NCBI GenBank assembly: GCA_035048815.1
Contig: JAUCBN010000025.1
Coordinates: 9,696,501-9,760,500, forward strand
Source: Abelmoschus esculentus
Lineage: Eukaryota > Streptophyta > Magnoliopsida > Malvales > Malvaceae
DNA: 64,000 nt
Reading direction: 5' to 3'
Both the position numbers and the translations under genes were made by a program. Under the pieces are notes generated by a model, which saw only the letters and a list, made by a program, of their open reading frames with translations, was not told the DNA's origin and ran no database searches. Position 1 is the first letter of the stretch. Every line of letters begins with the position of its first letter. Positions 45,970 to 57,534 of the stretch are shown here, piece by piece.

Positions 45970-46840
45970 GATAAGTTTGGGGGAAGAAGTCTGAAGATTC
46001 CCTACCCAAACCTGTGCAAGAAGAAATGCCTAAGCAAATTCCCGAGGAAAAGGACCAGGAGGAAGGTTTGACAAAGGAAACTGCCGACGGAGCAAGCAAA
46101 AAAGCCACGGCAAAACCAGTTCCTACACCACCAGTGGAAGAAGTTAGACCCCCACCACCCTTTCCCCAAAGGCTGAAGAAGCACAACGATGAAATTTAGT
46201 TCAAGAAGGTTGTCGACAAGTTGGATCAGTTATACATAAATGTCCCGCTATTGGAGGCAATCGACCAGATGCCCACTTACGCTAAATTTCTGAAGGAGAT
46301 AGTCACGAAGAAGCGTAAAGTGGAGAAGTTGGAGACAATTGCCACGCAAAAGAGTATTGCTCTGCTTTGAGTAATCTACCATCAAAGAAGAAGGATCCCG
46401 GAAGCTTCATTATTCCTTGTTCCATTGTAGAAAAGTTTTTTGGGAAGGCACTTTGTGATCTTGGATCGAGTGTAAATCTGCTACCCAAGTCAATTTTCGT
46501 GAAGCTTGGCATGGGAGATGCGAGACCCACATCCATCATATTGTAACTAGCCGATCGTTCTCATGTGAGACCTGAGGGGAAGATCGAAGATGTCATAGTG
46601 AGGGTGGACAAGTTCGTGTTTCCAGCCGACTTCCTCATACTTGATTGTGAGGCTGATGCTAAAACACCCATTATCTTAGGGAGACCTTTCCTAGCAACCG
46701 ATCGCATTCTCATTGATTGTGAGAAGGGTGAGCTCACTATGCGAGTAGCAAATCAAAGATTGACCGTGAACATCAACAATTCTCTTAAGTACATGGATGA
46801 TTCTGAAGAATCCCGGAGCATTTTGGAAGCAGATTATGAC
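45970..46840 (+). pseudogene. Athila gag-pol linker and aspartic protease (copy B), multiply frameshifted
   Basis: The linker (PPPFPQRLKKHNDE, about 46150) and the YAKFLKEIV segment are in one frame with a stop at 46197. A frame change near 46360 leads to the protease with LCDLGSSVNLLP (about 46450), a stop near 46544, then RPEGKIEDVIVRVDKFVFPA and PIILGRPFLATD (46565-46700). The A-type solo LTR interrupts the frame at 46841. Confidence 0.8.
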
Positions 46841-48178
46841 TGTTGTGTGTCAAAAGTGCGTAGTTAGTGCAAGTGAACACATCGCAAGTGATAAAGTGAT
46901 TAGTATAATCGTGTATCGTCTCCACAGGGATTGGTCTACTTAATATGCCTCCTTTGTCTTCTTGCTCTGTAAAAAGAAATAAAATAATGACATAGGTAAT
47001 TTGGGTTTTTGATGAAACTAAATAATTTGAAATAAAGAAAACTAAGTAAAAGGATGAGATCTAATTAAGAGAGAGGGTAGGATTCAGTTATGTTGTATTG
47101 TGGTTTTGATTGACTTGTGTCTGTCCAATGCAATTGTACATCACTGCTTCGGCACTACTGCAGATTATTGCCTTGGCAGCAACGATACTTATCCGCCGCG
47201 GCAATCCCTTGCTCGTTGGTGGACTTTATCAACGTTCGGCAAAGTGTCCTTGGATGACTCCGCTTATCCCTAAGTCGAAGTACTGTTGGTGATCAATCCT
47301 TGATGATACCTCTCGACGTGAATAAATTATAATCATCAACCAATCTCACACTTCTTTTAGCCGCTGAAACTCTTAACCTATCCCTAGGCCGAGTTAGTAT
47401 ATCGCGATTGAAATACCGTACTTATCCCTTTCGTGAATCTAACTCTCCCGAGTCTAGATAAATAGATTACTCACAAACTTCTCTCCCGAGCTTGAATGCA
47501 AGAACAAAGAATGGCAAAGGATAAGAAAACCTTGATATTTTATTGCATTGAAACAAAGAACAAAATACAATCTCCTCTCACAAGTACTCGACAACCTTCA
47601 CCTAAACCCTAAGAAAACTTAGAACATAATTGAGAGAAAGAAAACAATGAGTCTTAGGGTGAACTCTCTAAAAATCGGCTTTCCTCTTCCCTTGGACGAC
47701 TAGGTCTTATATAGGCTTGGCCTAGGGCAAACCTTTCCTAAGTAGAATACAACTTGGAGTAGAGAACAAGTCATGTACATAAATAAAATATTTCCAAGTT
47801 TATTCCAAATAAGAAGCTTTCCCGCGTGGCCTTGTCTTGGGCTTTTCCTCGTGCTAACCAGCTCTGATCCATGTGCTGTATGTCCAGAAACGTCCAGCGT
47901 ATTTTTCCCTTCCAATCGCCTACAGTATCGCTACTTGTGTTTTGGCTACTGCCTCGGCATCAAGTCCTGCCTCGGCCACGTTGCTGCCGCGGCAATAGTT
48001 TATCCTGCACAGATGTAAAAAAATATAGTAAAACTAGCCTTTTCTGTAAATATCATCTTTCTAAGCATAACCGCTAAATATATCACATTAAGTGTATGTA
48101 TTGGTCCAAGTGGGTGTAGATTTGATGATTAATGCCCATAAAAGGTATAAAAAGTGATAGTGAGTTGAACACTTATCA
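46841..48178 (-). mobile_element. A-type Athila solo LTR (1338 bp) in copy B pol
   Basis: Plus-strand ends TGTTGTGTGTC and CACTTATCA. The flanks are ATGAC (46836-46840) and ATGAG (48179-48183), a target duplication with one mismatch. The host frame continues on the right. Same family and orientation as 21151-22500. Confidence 0.92.
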
Positions 48179-48222
48179 ATGAGCAATCAATAGAAGCTGA
48201 TCATTTTTGTCACAACAATTTT

Positions 48223-49698
48223 GTGCAACTGGAGGAGTATGAAGATCTCACGAATGAAAGAGAGGAAGAAGCTAGTGAATCTTCATTGGAGGAACATCAA
48301 TCTAGTCTGCTTTTAGCTAGAAACAATTCAAGCTTCGAGCCTCTTGATTTCGAGGAATTTAGTCCTCCTAAGCCTTCATTACTCGATGCACCGAAGCTGG
48401 AGCTAAAGATTTTGCCACAGCATTTGAAATATGCTTATCTGGGTGAAGACGAGACCCTGCCTGTTATTATTTCTGCGAACTTAAATTCTGATCAAGAGAG
48501 AAGTCTACTTGCTGTTTTGTCAGAGGATAAACGAGCAATAGGAAGGACCATGGCGGATTTAAAAGGGATTAGTCCTACCATTTGTATGCATAAGATACTT
48601 CTGGAAGAATATCATGGAAAATCTGTAGAGCCACAACGTAGACTCAACCCCACTGTGAAGCAAGTTGTTATGAAGGAGATCCTTAAATGGCTTGATGCTG
48701 GAGTAATTTACCCAATATCGGACAGTTCATGGATAAGCCCGGTTCAATGTGTGCCAAAGAAAGGAGGCACGACCGTAGTGAGCAATGAGGACAATGCGTT
48801 ATTGCCGACGCGAGTAGTGATCGGATGGAGGATTTTGATGGACTATCGGAAGCTCAACAAGGCTACGAAGAAGAACCACTTTCCTCTACCCTTCACCGAC
48901 CAAATGTTAGATCGCTTGGCGGGCAAAGCTTACTATTGTTTCTTTGATGGATATTCGGGTTATAATCAAATACCTACAGCACCGGAGGACCAAGAGAAGA
49001 CCACTTTCACTTGTCCTTATGGTACTTACGCTTTTCGAAGGATTCCCTTTGGATTGTGTAATGCCCCGACAACTTTCCAGCGCTGCATGCAAGCTATCTT
49101 CTCAGATTTGGTTGAGGACTCTCTTGAGATATTCATGGATGACTTTTCTGTTTCTGGAGACAGTTTCCAGAAATGTCTTGGAAATTTAGCAAAGGTCCTG
49201 AAGCGATGTGAAGAGGCTGACCTTGTGCTGAATTGGGAGAAATGTCACTTCATGGTGACGGAAGGTATTGTGTTGGGCCATAAAATCTCACACAAAGGCA
49301 TCAAGGTAGACAAAGCCAAGATCGAGGTGATCGAGAAGCTATCACCGCCAACAAATGTCAAGGGCATAAGAAGTTTTCTTGGACACGCAGGATTCTATCG
49401 AAGATTCATCAAGGATTTCTCCAAGATCTTCAAGCCCTTGTGCATGCTGTTGCAGCAGAACCATCCTTTTGTGTTCGATCAAAAATGCCATGGCGCTTTC
49501 ACAGACATGAAGCAAAGCCTGATCATTGCACCAATTGTTGTTCCCTCAGATTGGACACTACCGTTCGAGTTGATGTGCGACGCGAGTGACTATGCAGTGG
49601 GAGGAGTCTTGGGGCAGTGTCGAGGTAAAATTTTTCATGTTGTTTATTATGCTAGCAGTACTTTAAATGATGCACAACTTAACTATACCATCACATAG
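48223..49698 (+). pseudogene. Athila reverse transcriptase and start of RNase H (copy B)
   Basis: A 491-residue open stretch, the least damaged in the window. Order: acidic linker, LDAPKLELKILPQHLKYAYL, WLDAGVIYPISDSSWISPVQ (about residue 157), LMDYRKLNKATKKNHFPLPF, the polymerase site FMDDFSVSGD (about residue 304), GHAGFYRRFIKDFSKI, then RNase H FELMCDASDYAVGG (about residue 446). A single TAG at 49696-49698 separates it from the rest of RNase H and integrase in the same frame. It would copy element RNA into DNA. Confidence 0.9.
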
Positions 49699-51290
49699 AA
49701 AGAGCTACTTGCCGTGGTATTTGCATTTGACAAGTTTAGGTCATACTTGATAGGCACTAAGGTCATTGTTCACACCGATCACTCAGCAATTAAGTACTTA
49801 GTAACTAAAAAGGATGCCAAACCTAGACTCATTAGATGGATACTACTGTTGCAAAAATTTGATTTAGAAGTGGTAGATAGGAAGGGAATCGAGAACCAAG
49901 TTGTTGATCATCTTTCTAGGCTAGAAGTTGACCTGGAATGTCATGACAAAATTGAAATACATGATGAATTTCCAAATGAGAAAATTCGTTATGCCACGAC
50001 AATTCTTTGGTACGCTAACCTTGCTAATTTTCTTGTTAGTGGTGTTTTGCCTTTTGACATGACTAGCCAGGGAAAGAAGAAATTCAGACATGACGCACGG
50101 TTCTATTTCTGGAATGAGTCGTACCTATTCAAGCATTGTGCCGATCAAATTATCCGAAAATGTGTGCCGAAAGAAGAGCAACGTGATATTCTGCATCACT
50201 GTCACACAGGCCCATGTGGAGGTCACTTCGGAGGGATGAGGACTGGTGCAAAGGTCCTCCAATCAAGTTTTTATTGGCCTACCTTATTCAAAGATGCCCA
50301 GGCATTTTACCAAGCCTGCGACCGATGTCAGAAAACTGGGAACATCTCCAGACGGCATGAAATGCCACGACAAAATATATTGGAGGTCGAGTTATTTGAC
50401 GTATGGGGCATAGACTTTATGGGACCATTCCCATCCCCATTTGGAAATTTATACATCCTTTTGGCAATGGAATACGTGTCCAAATGGGTTGAAGCCACTG
50501 CAACGCCAAGGAACGATTCAAAGACAGTGCTTAAATTTCTGCATAAGCACATCTTCACAAGATTTGGCGTGCCAAGGGCTATCATCAGTGATGAAGGTAT
50601 CCACTTTGACAACAAGTTAATTGTCAAGGCATTGCAAAGATATGGGGTGCGACACAAAATTGCCACGGCATATCATCCCCAAACCAATAGACAAGCCCAG
50701 GTTTCCAGCCGTGAAATCAAGCAAATTTTGGAAAAAGTGGTGAATTTGAGAAGGAAGGATTGGTCATCAAAGCTTGATGTAGCGTTGTGGGCGTACCGAA
50801 CAGCTTTCAAAACCCCACTAGGGATGTCTCCATTTAAGTTAGTCTATGACAAAGCATATCACCTCCCGGTCGAACTAGAGCATAGGGCCTATTGGGCAAT
50901 CAAGAAACTCAACTTGGACGCCGAGTTAGCTGGTGAGAGAAGACTTCTAGAGTTGAATGAGATGGAGGAATTCAGGAACCAAGCTTATGAGAATGCTAAA
51001 CTCTACAAGGAGCGAACCAAAAGATGGCATGATCAAGCGATTTTGCCACGGCATTTTCAAGCAGGACAACAAGTGCTCCTATTCAACTCAAGGTTGAAGC
51101 TCTTCCCTGGGAAGCTTAAATCAAGGTGGTCCGGGCCATTTGAAATTCACCATGTGTATCCCCATAGAGCTGTCGATATAAAGAAATTGATAGTGGGAAA
51201 ATTTTTAAGGTCAATGGCCAGCGTCTGAAGATCTACACTGAAGCCCATGTGATGCGGGATAAACCCACCGCACACCTTATAGATGCCTAA
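49699..51290 (+). pseudogene. Athila RNase H C-terminal part and integrase (copy B), catalytic residue changed
   Basis: It continues the RT frame. RNase H: KELLAVVFAFDKFRSYL, VHTDHSAIKYL. Integrase: zinc-binding region HHCHTGPCGGHFGG and CDRCQ (about 50190-50335), then the catalytic core. Counting from 49714, the first Asp (GIDFMGP) is residue 234, the second Asp (ISDEGIHF) residue 293, and the position 36 residues later, where the family has catalytic Glu, is Gln (RQAQVSS, residue 329, codon 50698-50700). The spacing fits D,D-35-E. A frameshift near 51190 alters the last 30 residues; the original frame would stop at 51288-51290. No chromodomain, as expected for Athila. Confidence 0.88.
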
Positions 51291-51774
51291 CATACTGAAA
51301 TGTCACGGCATTTTCAGTTTACTCCTGTTCATAAATAATTTGTTTTTAAGTTTGTCTTATATTCTTTAAGTTATTTAGCCTTCTTAATCTTTTCTTTTAT
51401 TTATTTTTTAGGTTAAAATACACCCTTGGGGGCTGGCGACTGAAGGAAAAGAAGAAAAAAAGTAGGAAACCCTACTTGAAAAATTTTAGGCGGTAAAAGA
51501 CAAAAAAAAGGAGGAGCCTTTTTTAATATTTTATTTTTGAAATTCAAAACAACCCTCTCTCTCCTCTTTAAAAATCAGACACCACCCACCAATCAACCCC
51601 CTCCACACGTTCTTGCCCACACCCCCACTAAGAAACAAATAAAGGTTTCACCTTTATTTTCTTTACCCATCTTCTTCTTCTTTATCTACCCACCCCCATA
51701 GCCGAAAACCTCCTCCCTCCATTAAAGAAAAGCTTAAATCTTTCATACTTTCTCTCCTTTCTTTCAACTCCAAA
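51291..51774 (+). other. Spacer between integrase and env-like frame (copy B)
   Basis: Non-coding. A hairpin at 51293-51316 pairs ACTGAAATG with CATTTTCAGT around the family palindrome. A pyrimidine-rich leader (51545-51770) precedes the env-like start. I see no clear AACGGCTA boxes like those in copy C. Confidence 0.5.
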
Positions 51775-53333
51775 ATGGTACGCACAAGACCCTTAGGATC
51801 CTCACCACCGCCTCCTCCCGTTTTTGTTTACGGTACGGTTGAAGAAAGATTTAAAACCTTCAAAAACCGAAGACTTTTCTTCGAGCTTGGCTTCATCCTC
51901 TCCGACGAGATGGGACCAGAGGTGAAAGATGTGGTGGCGCAGCACCATTGGGAGAAGTTTGTCTCCCATCCAGGCTCCATCAACGCCACCTTAGTGCGTG
52001 AATTCTATGCCAATATCCATATCCCGGACCAGAAATCTGTATATGTTCGGGGCAAAAACATTCATTTCACGAACACTGCTATCAACCGATTCTTCAAGAT
52101 CCCTCAAGGAGTGGACCGACATGCTAAGAAGGAAGAAGAGGCTGATTACAAACCTACCGAGGCGTGAAGGAAGATTTATGTTTACCCGAGACCGAGTGGA
52201 ATGGTCAACAAGCAACATGGCACACGGTGAACCGAGAGTCTTTGCTTCCCAACACCCGGTTGTGGAATCACTTTGTTAGATATAAGTTGATGCCCACTTC
52301 GCATCACACCACTTTGAGTTTTCCCCGCCTTATGCTATTACATTCCATTCTCTTTGGCTGCCCCATAGATATAGGGAGGATTATTGTGCAAGAGACGCAT
52401 GCTTGTTGGAAGAGACCCAAGAGCACCCTCATATTCCCAAACTTAATCACGGCTTTATGCCAGAAAAAGGATGTCCCGGAAGATGAGTATGATGAGATTT
52501 TAGAAGGAATGGAAGGGCTATCTGCTGAAAAGGTGACTGCTTTAATGGGAAACATAGATGAGTAGACGGAATCTTCTCATGCTGCTGCTGCTAGAGGAAG
52601 AGCCTCATTCTACAAAGATCAGGCACTGGAGCTATCCAAGAATGCCATGGAAAAAGTGGATGACTTGTCTAAGGATCTCAAGGAATTTTTCCTCTACACG
52701 AAGCAAAGAGAAGAAGTCATCAGAGCTTACCTGACAGAGCTACTTCCTCCGCTTGATCAAGAATTTCCTACTTTCCCAGACTCAATATTGCCCAATACAT
52801 CAGCAAATGCCACGACATTTATAGTCGCTTCAACTCCAACCAGGCGAGCTGCACCTGATCTAAATCAGGTACCATCCCCAGTTGAGCCGTCTGAAGAGGC
52901 AAGACTAACAGAGCCGGAGAACGTGGAGCAAACCCAGGAAGCACAATCACCTGCACGAGAACAAAATCCTAAAAATTTCACGGCATTTTCCGAGGAGCAA
53001 GCCCAGACTCAAGATCAACCGAACCCTGCTGCTGAAAAAGAAAAGGAAGCCAGTTTTATTTATTCACTTTTTAAAGACCCGCCCGCCCCACCCGCACAAC
53101 AAGAAGAACACCAACCAGCAGCCCCAACAGTTGAATCACCAATGCCCTCTCCCCAGAGGAAGAAATCGAAGCGCCGACTCAAAATGTCGGCCGGAAAACA
53201 ATCCACCCCACCACCAGCTGCTGAAAAATCCAAGAGAAGGGGAGCCGATGAAGAGACTGATCCTAAAGTCAACCCACCCCCGTTGAAGCGAAGAACATCG
53301 CGCCGAACTAACACAGCCACACCACCCAAGTAG
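51775..53333 (+). pseudogene. Athila env-like protein frame (copy B), one frameshift and one stop
   Basis: ATG at 51775 opens a frame (FFELGFILSDEMGPEVKDVV, the start of the putative plant transposon protein domain) ending at 52165. The protein continues in another frame from about 52160 (LWNHFVRYKLMPTSHHTT, LITALCQKKDVPEDEYDE) to a TAG at 52563, then in the same frame to 53331. The C-terminal part is Pro/Ala/Glu-rich with basic clusters (RKKSKRRLK, PPLKRRTSRR) that could be nuclear signals. No signal peptide or membrane span is visible, so a viral-type envelope role is unsupported. Only two lesions, against five in copy C. Confidence 0.83.
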
Positions 53334-54300
53334 CCAAGGTACATTTCATCGTATTTCATTGCATTGCATTGCATCTTACTTTGTTTATTTTTAGTTGCAT
53401 TGAGGACAATGCTTGCCTCAAGTTTGGGGGAGGTATCGTCCTCTACTCTACTTCATGTGCATGAGAGCAGTAGTTGTAGAAAAATGCCATGACATTTGTG
53501 CAAGTTTTAGGTTAAGTTTATAGGATTATAGTTGGTGATGCCCGATGATGATATTCCTTATATGGCCAATACTAATTTGAATATGCATGACTTGGGATTT
53601 GAATAGAACCTGTTTTAGGATTTGGTTGCTTGTGTTTATTTTATTGCTACACGAGTGTATGTTCTCCATGCTTAGGGAAGTTAGAAATTTTTATAGAATG
53701 TAAACTTGAACAACCTTGCATGCCTTTAATGAATTGTTTTGTTAATAGAGAACCCCCAATAGTTTAGTGTTAGAAGATATGAATAAATGCCTAGACATAT
53801 CTGTAGAGGCATACTCCGCTATGCCATGGCATATCCATGTGCATATGAGTTACTGAAAGAGGCACAGGGTGACGCTACACTTTTAACTTGCCATGGCATT
53901 GCCTAGATACTGCGTTTAAATAAATGACAACTATGGCATGAGTAGAAGGTAGTGTGAAAAGTTGGCTCCTCTCGTAGCAGTATGTCATGCCTGTGTAAAA
54001 TATATATATATGTTATATATGGGGATTAGTAAATTATGCTTAAATATGAGAAAACATGCTTGCTAGGATAGTTAACATTCCCTAGAATTTTTCTAACTTG
54101 ACTAAGCATAGATTAGATACACTCACTCACTCACGCACACACACACTCACATTCAACCTTGTCCTAGTGTAGTGTTCTTGAAATTTCCTTGAGTCTTATA
54201 TGTTTATGCCATGACATTTTTTGAGGGCTGAAACTCTGACCATTTGCTTGCCTAGTTCTTGAAATTTGTCATGACATTTCTTCTCTGCTACCTGCTATCC
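53334..54300 (+). other. Athila B 3' non-coding region
   Basis: No coding potential. It has an internal hairpin-polypurine module at 53397-53433, several TGCCATGGCA copies (53822-53831, 53889-53898), a TATATATATA run at about 54001-54012 and a CACT/CACA microsatellite at about 54121-54152. Confidence 0.6.
53397..53433 (+). promoter_or_regulatory. Internal hairpin plus polypurine module (copy B)
   Basis: GCATTGAGGACAATGC (53397-53412) is a perfect 6 bp stem with an AGGA loop, followed by AAGTTTGGGGGAGG (53420-53433). It is placed just after the env-like stop, as in copy C. Confidence 0.6.
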
Positions 54301-54338
54301 ATTGCTTGAGGAAAAGCAATAGCTTAAGTTTGGGGGTG
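54301..54338 (+). promoter_or_regulatory. 3' polypurine tract with upstream hairpin (copy B)
   Basis: ATTGCTTGAGGAAAAGCAAT (54301-54320) forms a 7 bp stem; AAGTTTGGGGGTG (54326-54338) abuts the 3' LTR. Nearly identical to 6397-6434 in copy C. Confidence 0.85.
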
Positions 54339-57300
54339 TGATAACTCCGCAAAAAGGCTATATTTTAGGCCTTTTTACTTAAGTTATTGAGTGTCCTTAG
54401 GTTCATATAGGTTTATTTAGTTGCATTTAATTTCATAACATTGCATTTAGTCTTTTAGTTATGCTTTGGCATTTTTATGTGGTAATAGGTGCTATTTAAT
54501 GGGAAGGGTAGTTCTTTTTAGTTGTGTTGTGCAGATGAAGCAAAAAGGAAGTTGAGGCAATTTGTCATGGCATTCGTAGAAGGATAGCGATGGGAAAATG
54601 CCATGGCAAAGCTAGAGAACTCTTGGGCTGAGCTAGACGACAAAGCGATATTTTGATAAGAGTGTCAGCTAGTGCTACCATAGCCGATTGGGACCACTAC
54701 AGCCTGGACGCAGGCACCTTGGTAGGGGACCACAGCAAATATGGCCTGTATGCGAGCCACCTCAGTAGGGGACAATTTCACCTCTGCCAATCCTGCAGGA
54801 ATGTCACGACAAAAAGACGGAAGAAAAGGGTTTTTGCCTATCTTTTAGGTTTTTTCATCCCTTCTTTATAAAGGGTGGTGACCTAAGAAAATGTGAGACC
54901 TAAGGGGAGCCCTTTTGAGGAGCAAAACACAGTAAAAGAGGCACCTTTGGAACGGTTTGCGGCGGAGGAAAGCTCCCACCTTTCTCCTCCAAACTCCGGC
55001 CAAGGAGTCCTCCATTGATAGAGCTCGAAGGGAGTGGTGTGTTAAGCACCCGAAAGGGGCTAGCAAACCAAGGCGCACCGTGGTGGTGAAGATCCGGCGG
55101 CCCGATCAACCAAAGGGTGTCTTCTAGTCCTCCTTTCATTTGCTTTATTTTCTTTATGTTTTCAAGAGGATGATTTGTTAAATGTTTAAGGATTTATGTT
55201 GATGATTTAACTTTAAAATTTAGCATCACCATGTGTTAGCTTTGTTTAGGTGGTTGCTTTTGTGGATGATTATCTTTTACCTTTATTAATATATTGTCTT
55301 TCATGTTGTCGCGTGTCAAAAGTGCGCGTTTAGTGCAAGTGGACACATCGCAAGTACATTGATGATTTATCGGATTATCGTCTCCACAGGGATTGCTATA
55401 CTCAATATGTCTTCTTCGTTTTCCTGTTCTGTAAAAAGAAATAAAAACACAAGTAATTTTGGGTTTGATAAACTGAAAAAAAAATAACTGAATAAAATAA
55501 AGAGATTTGATAGTAGAGACAGGTCAGGATCCAGTTACGTTGTATTGTGGATTTGATTGACTTGTCGCTGCCCAATGCAATCGTATATCACTGTCTTGCA
55601 GCACTGCAGATTACTGCCTTGGCAGCGACGATACTGTCCGCCGCAACAATCCCTTGCTCCTAGGTGGACTCTACCAAAGTTCGGCAAAGTGTCCGTGGAT
55701 GACTCCGCTTATCCCTAAGTCGAAGTACAGTTGATGACTAGTCCTTGATGATACCTCCCGGCGTGAATCAATTATACTCACCAACCAATCTCACACTTCT
55801 TTTAGCCGCTAAAACTCTTAACCTATCCCTAGGCCAAGTTAGTATTTCGCGATTTAAACACCGTACTTACCCCTTTCGTGAATCTAACTCTCCCGAGTCT
55901 AGATAAATGGATTACTCACAAACTTCTCTCCCGAGCTTGAATGCAAGAACAAGGAATAACAAAGGATAAACAAACCTTGATAGTTTTATTGCATTGAAAC
56001 AAAGACAAAGTACAATCTCCTCTCACAAATACTAACAACCTTCACCTAAACCCTAAGAAAGCTTAGAACATAGTTTGTGAGAAAGAAAACATTGAATCTA
56101 TAAATCGGCTCTCTCTCTAGGTATTGGTCTCTAATGCATTGGACGGCTAGGTCATTATATAGGCTTGATCTAGGGCAAACCTTTCCTAAGTAGAATACAA
56201 CTTGGAGTAGGGAACAAGTCATGTACATAAATAAAATATTTCCAAGTTTAATTCAACTAAGAGGCTTTCCCACGTGGCCTTGTCTTGGGCTTTTCCTCAT
56301 GCTAGCCAGCTTCGATCCATATGCTTTATGTCCAGACACGTCCCTTAGATTTTTCTCTTCCAATCGCCTACAGTCTTGCTTCCTGGCTCTCAGCTGCTGC
56401 CTCGGCATCAGGTCCTGCCTCGGCCTTGTTGCTGCTGCGGCACTAGTTCTCCTGCACAGATATAAAAATGCAGTAAAACTTGCCTTTTTTGTAAATATTA
56501 TCTCTATAAGCTTAACTTCTAAATATATCACATTAAGTACATGCATTGGTCCGAGTGGGTGTAAATTCAGTGATTAATGCCCATAAAAGGTGTAAAAAGT
56601 GATAGTGAGTTGAGCACTTATCACAGGTATTTGTGTATTTACTTTGCTCATTGTCGATAATCATCTAAGCATTGTAAGAGGCACGGCCAATGTCCTTTTT
56701 TTAGGTGCATGCTAGAGCACTCGGAAGAAGCGTATCTATAGATCCGTAGATCACTCGGAAGAGGCTAAGGGAGGATCTACGTAAGCAATGGGTTCTAGAC
56801 TGAAAATAGAGCCTAATCCAAACCTAGAGCACTTGACCTAGGCGTAGGGGAGGGTTTCAACGACTAAAAGGAGTGTGCTTTAACCGATAGGCTAGAGTGT
56901 TATTCACGTGACAGGAAAAAATACCATGGCATTTTAGTTTGTCAGGTTCCTATGACTCGGAAGAGCAGGAACACTTAAGAAACCTCTATCGAGTGAGTAT
57001 ACACCATGGTAGCCTTATGTTAGTAAGAGTGAGGGGTAAAAAGTCTAGAGGAGTTTTCCACCCAGTTATTCCCGAGAGAGAGTTCATCAATAGAGGGATA
57101 GTACAACATATAGTTTAAACGTGTTCTTGCATCCTGCTTTTGCCTCCGCATTTACAACTTGCTTTCTTTATTTTACTTGTTATCTTGCAATCACTCTGCT
57201 TTACACTTCACACCACCTCCATACATTCACCTTGCCATCATCATCCATTCTATTTTGCCTTGGCATATTTTAGTTGCTTGCATTCTAGAATTGCCATAGC

Positions 57301-57534
57301 ATTTCCATCTTACACCTTCACCGTACATATCCATTTATCTTGTTTATATCTTTTCCCTTGTTTTTCCTTTTTAGTTAGTGACACCTTTTTGCCTTCACAA
57401 ATTGACTGTGCACTTTACCTAGATCCTCGTGGGAACGATACTCACTCACCCTATTATTACTTGTATGACTGTGTATACTTGCACATATATGTGTGTTCAT
57501 ATACATTATTTATAGCACTACACAGAACACACCA
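54339..57534 (+). mobile_element. 3' LTR of Athila copy B, split by a solo LTR
   Basis: It starts TGATAACTCCGC and ends GAACACACCA. Discounting the insert 55307-56623 and its duplication it is 1874 bp against 1876 bp for the 5' LTR. TATAAA is at 54867-54872. Of the leader hairpins, the third is intact at about 56946-56972, while the first has lost pairing (GCTTAGC has become GCGTATC). Confidence 0.92.
55307..56623 (-). mobile_element. A-type Athila solo LTR (1317 bp) in the copy B 3' LTR
   Basis: Ends TGTCGCGTGTC and CACTTATCA. Flanks are CATGT (55302-55306) and CAGGT (56624-56628); the uninterrupted 5' LTR has CATGT at the same place (about 43450), confirming the site and showing that one duplication has mutated. 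Confidence 0.93.

Larger units (their letters stand above)
42475..57534 (+). mobile_element. Athila copy B, complete element with both LTRs, target-site duplication CACAC
   Basis: CACAC is at 42470-42474 and 57535-57539. The 5' LTR (1876 bp) and the 3' LTR (1874 bp after discounting an inserted solo LTR) bracket primer-binding site, gag, protease, RT, RNase H, integrase, env-like frame and polypurine tract. Total 15.06 kb, of which about 2.66 kb is two A-type solo LTRs. By hand, the first 265 bases of the two LTRs differ at about nine positions, so insertion was a few million years ago at usual plant rates. Confidence 0.95.

Noticed and set aside
51775..53333. Retroviral envelope glycoprotein
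   Set aside because: No signal peptide, membrane span or glycoprotein features; env-like by position only.
54001..54152. TA and CACT/CACA microsatellites as regulatory elements
   Set aside because: Simple-sequence tracts, no further support.
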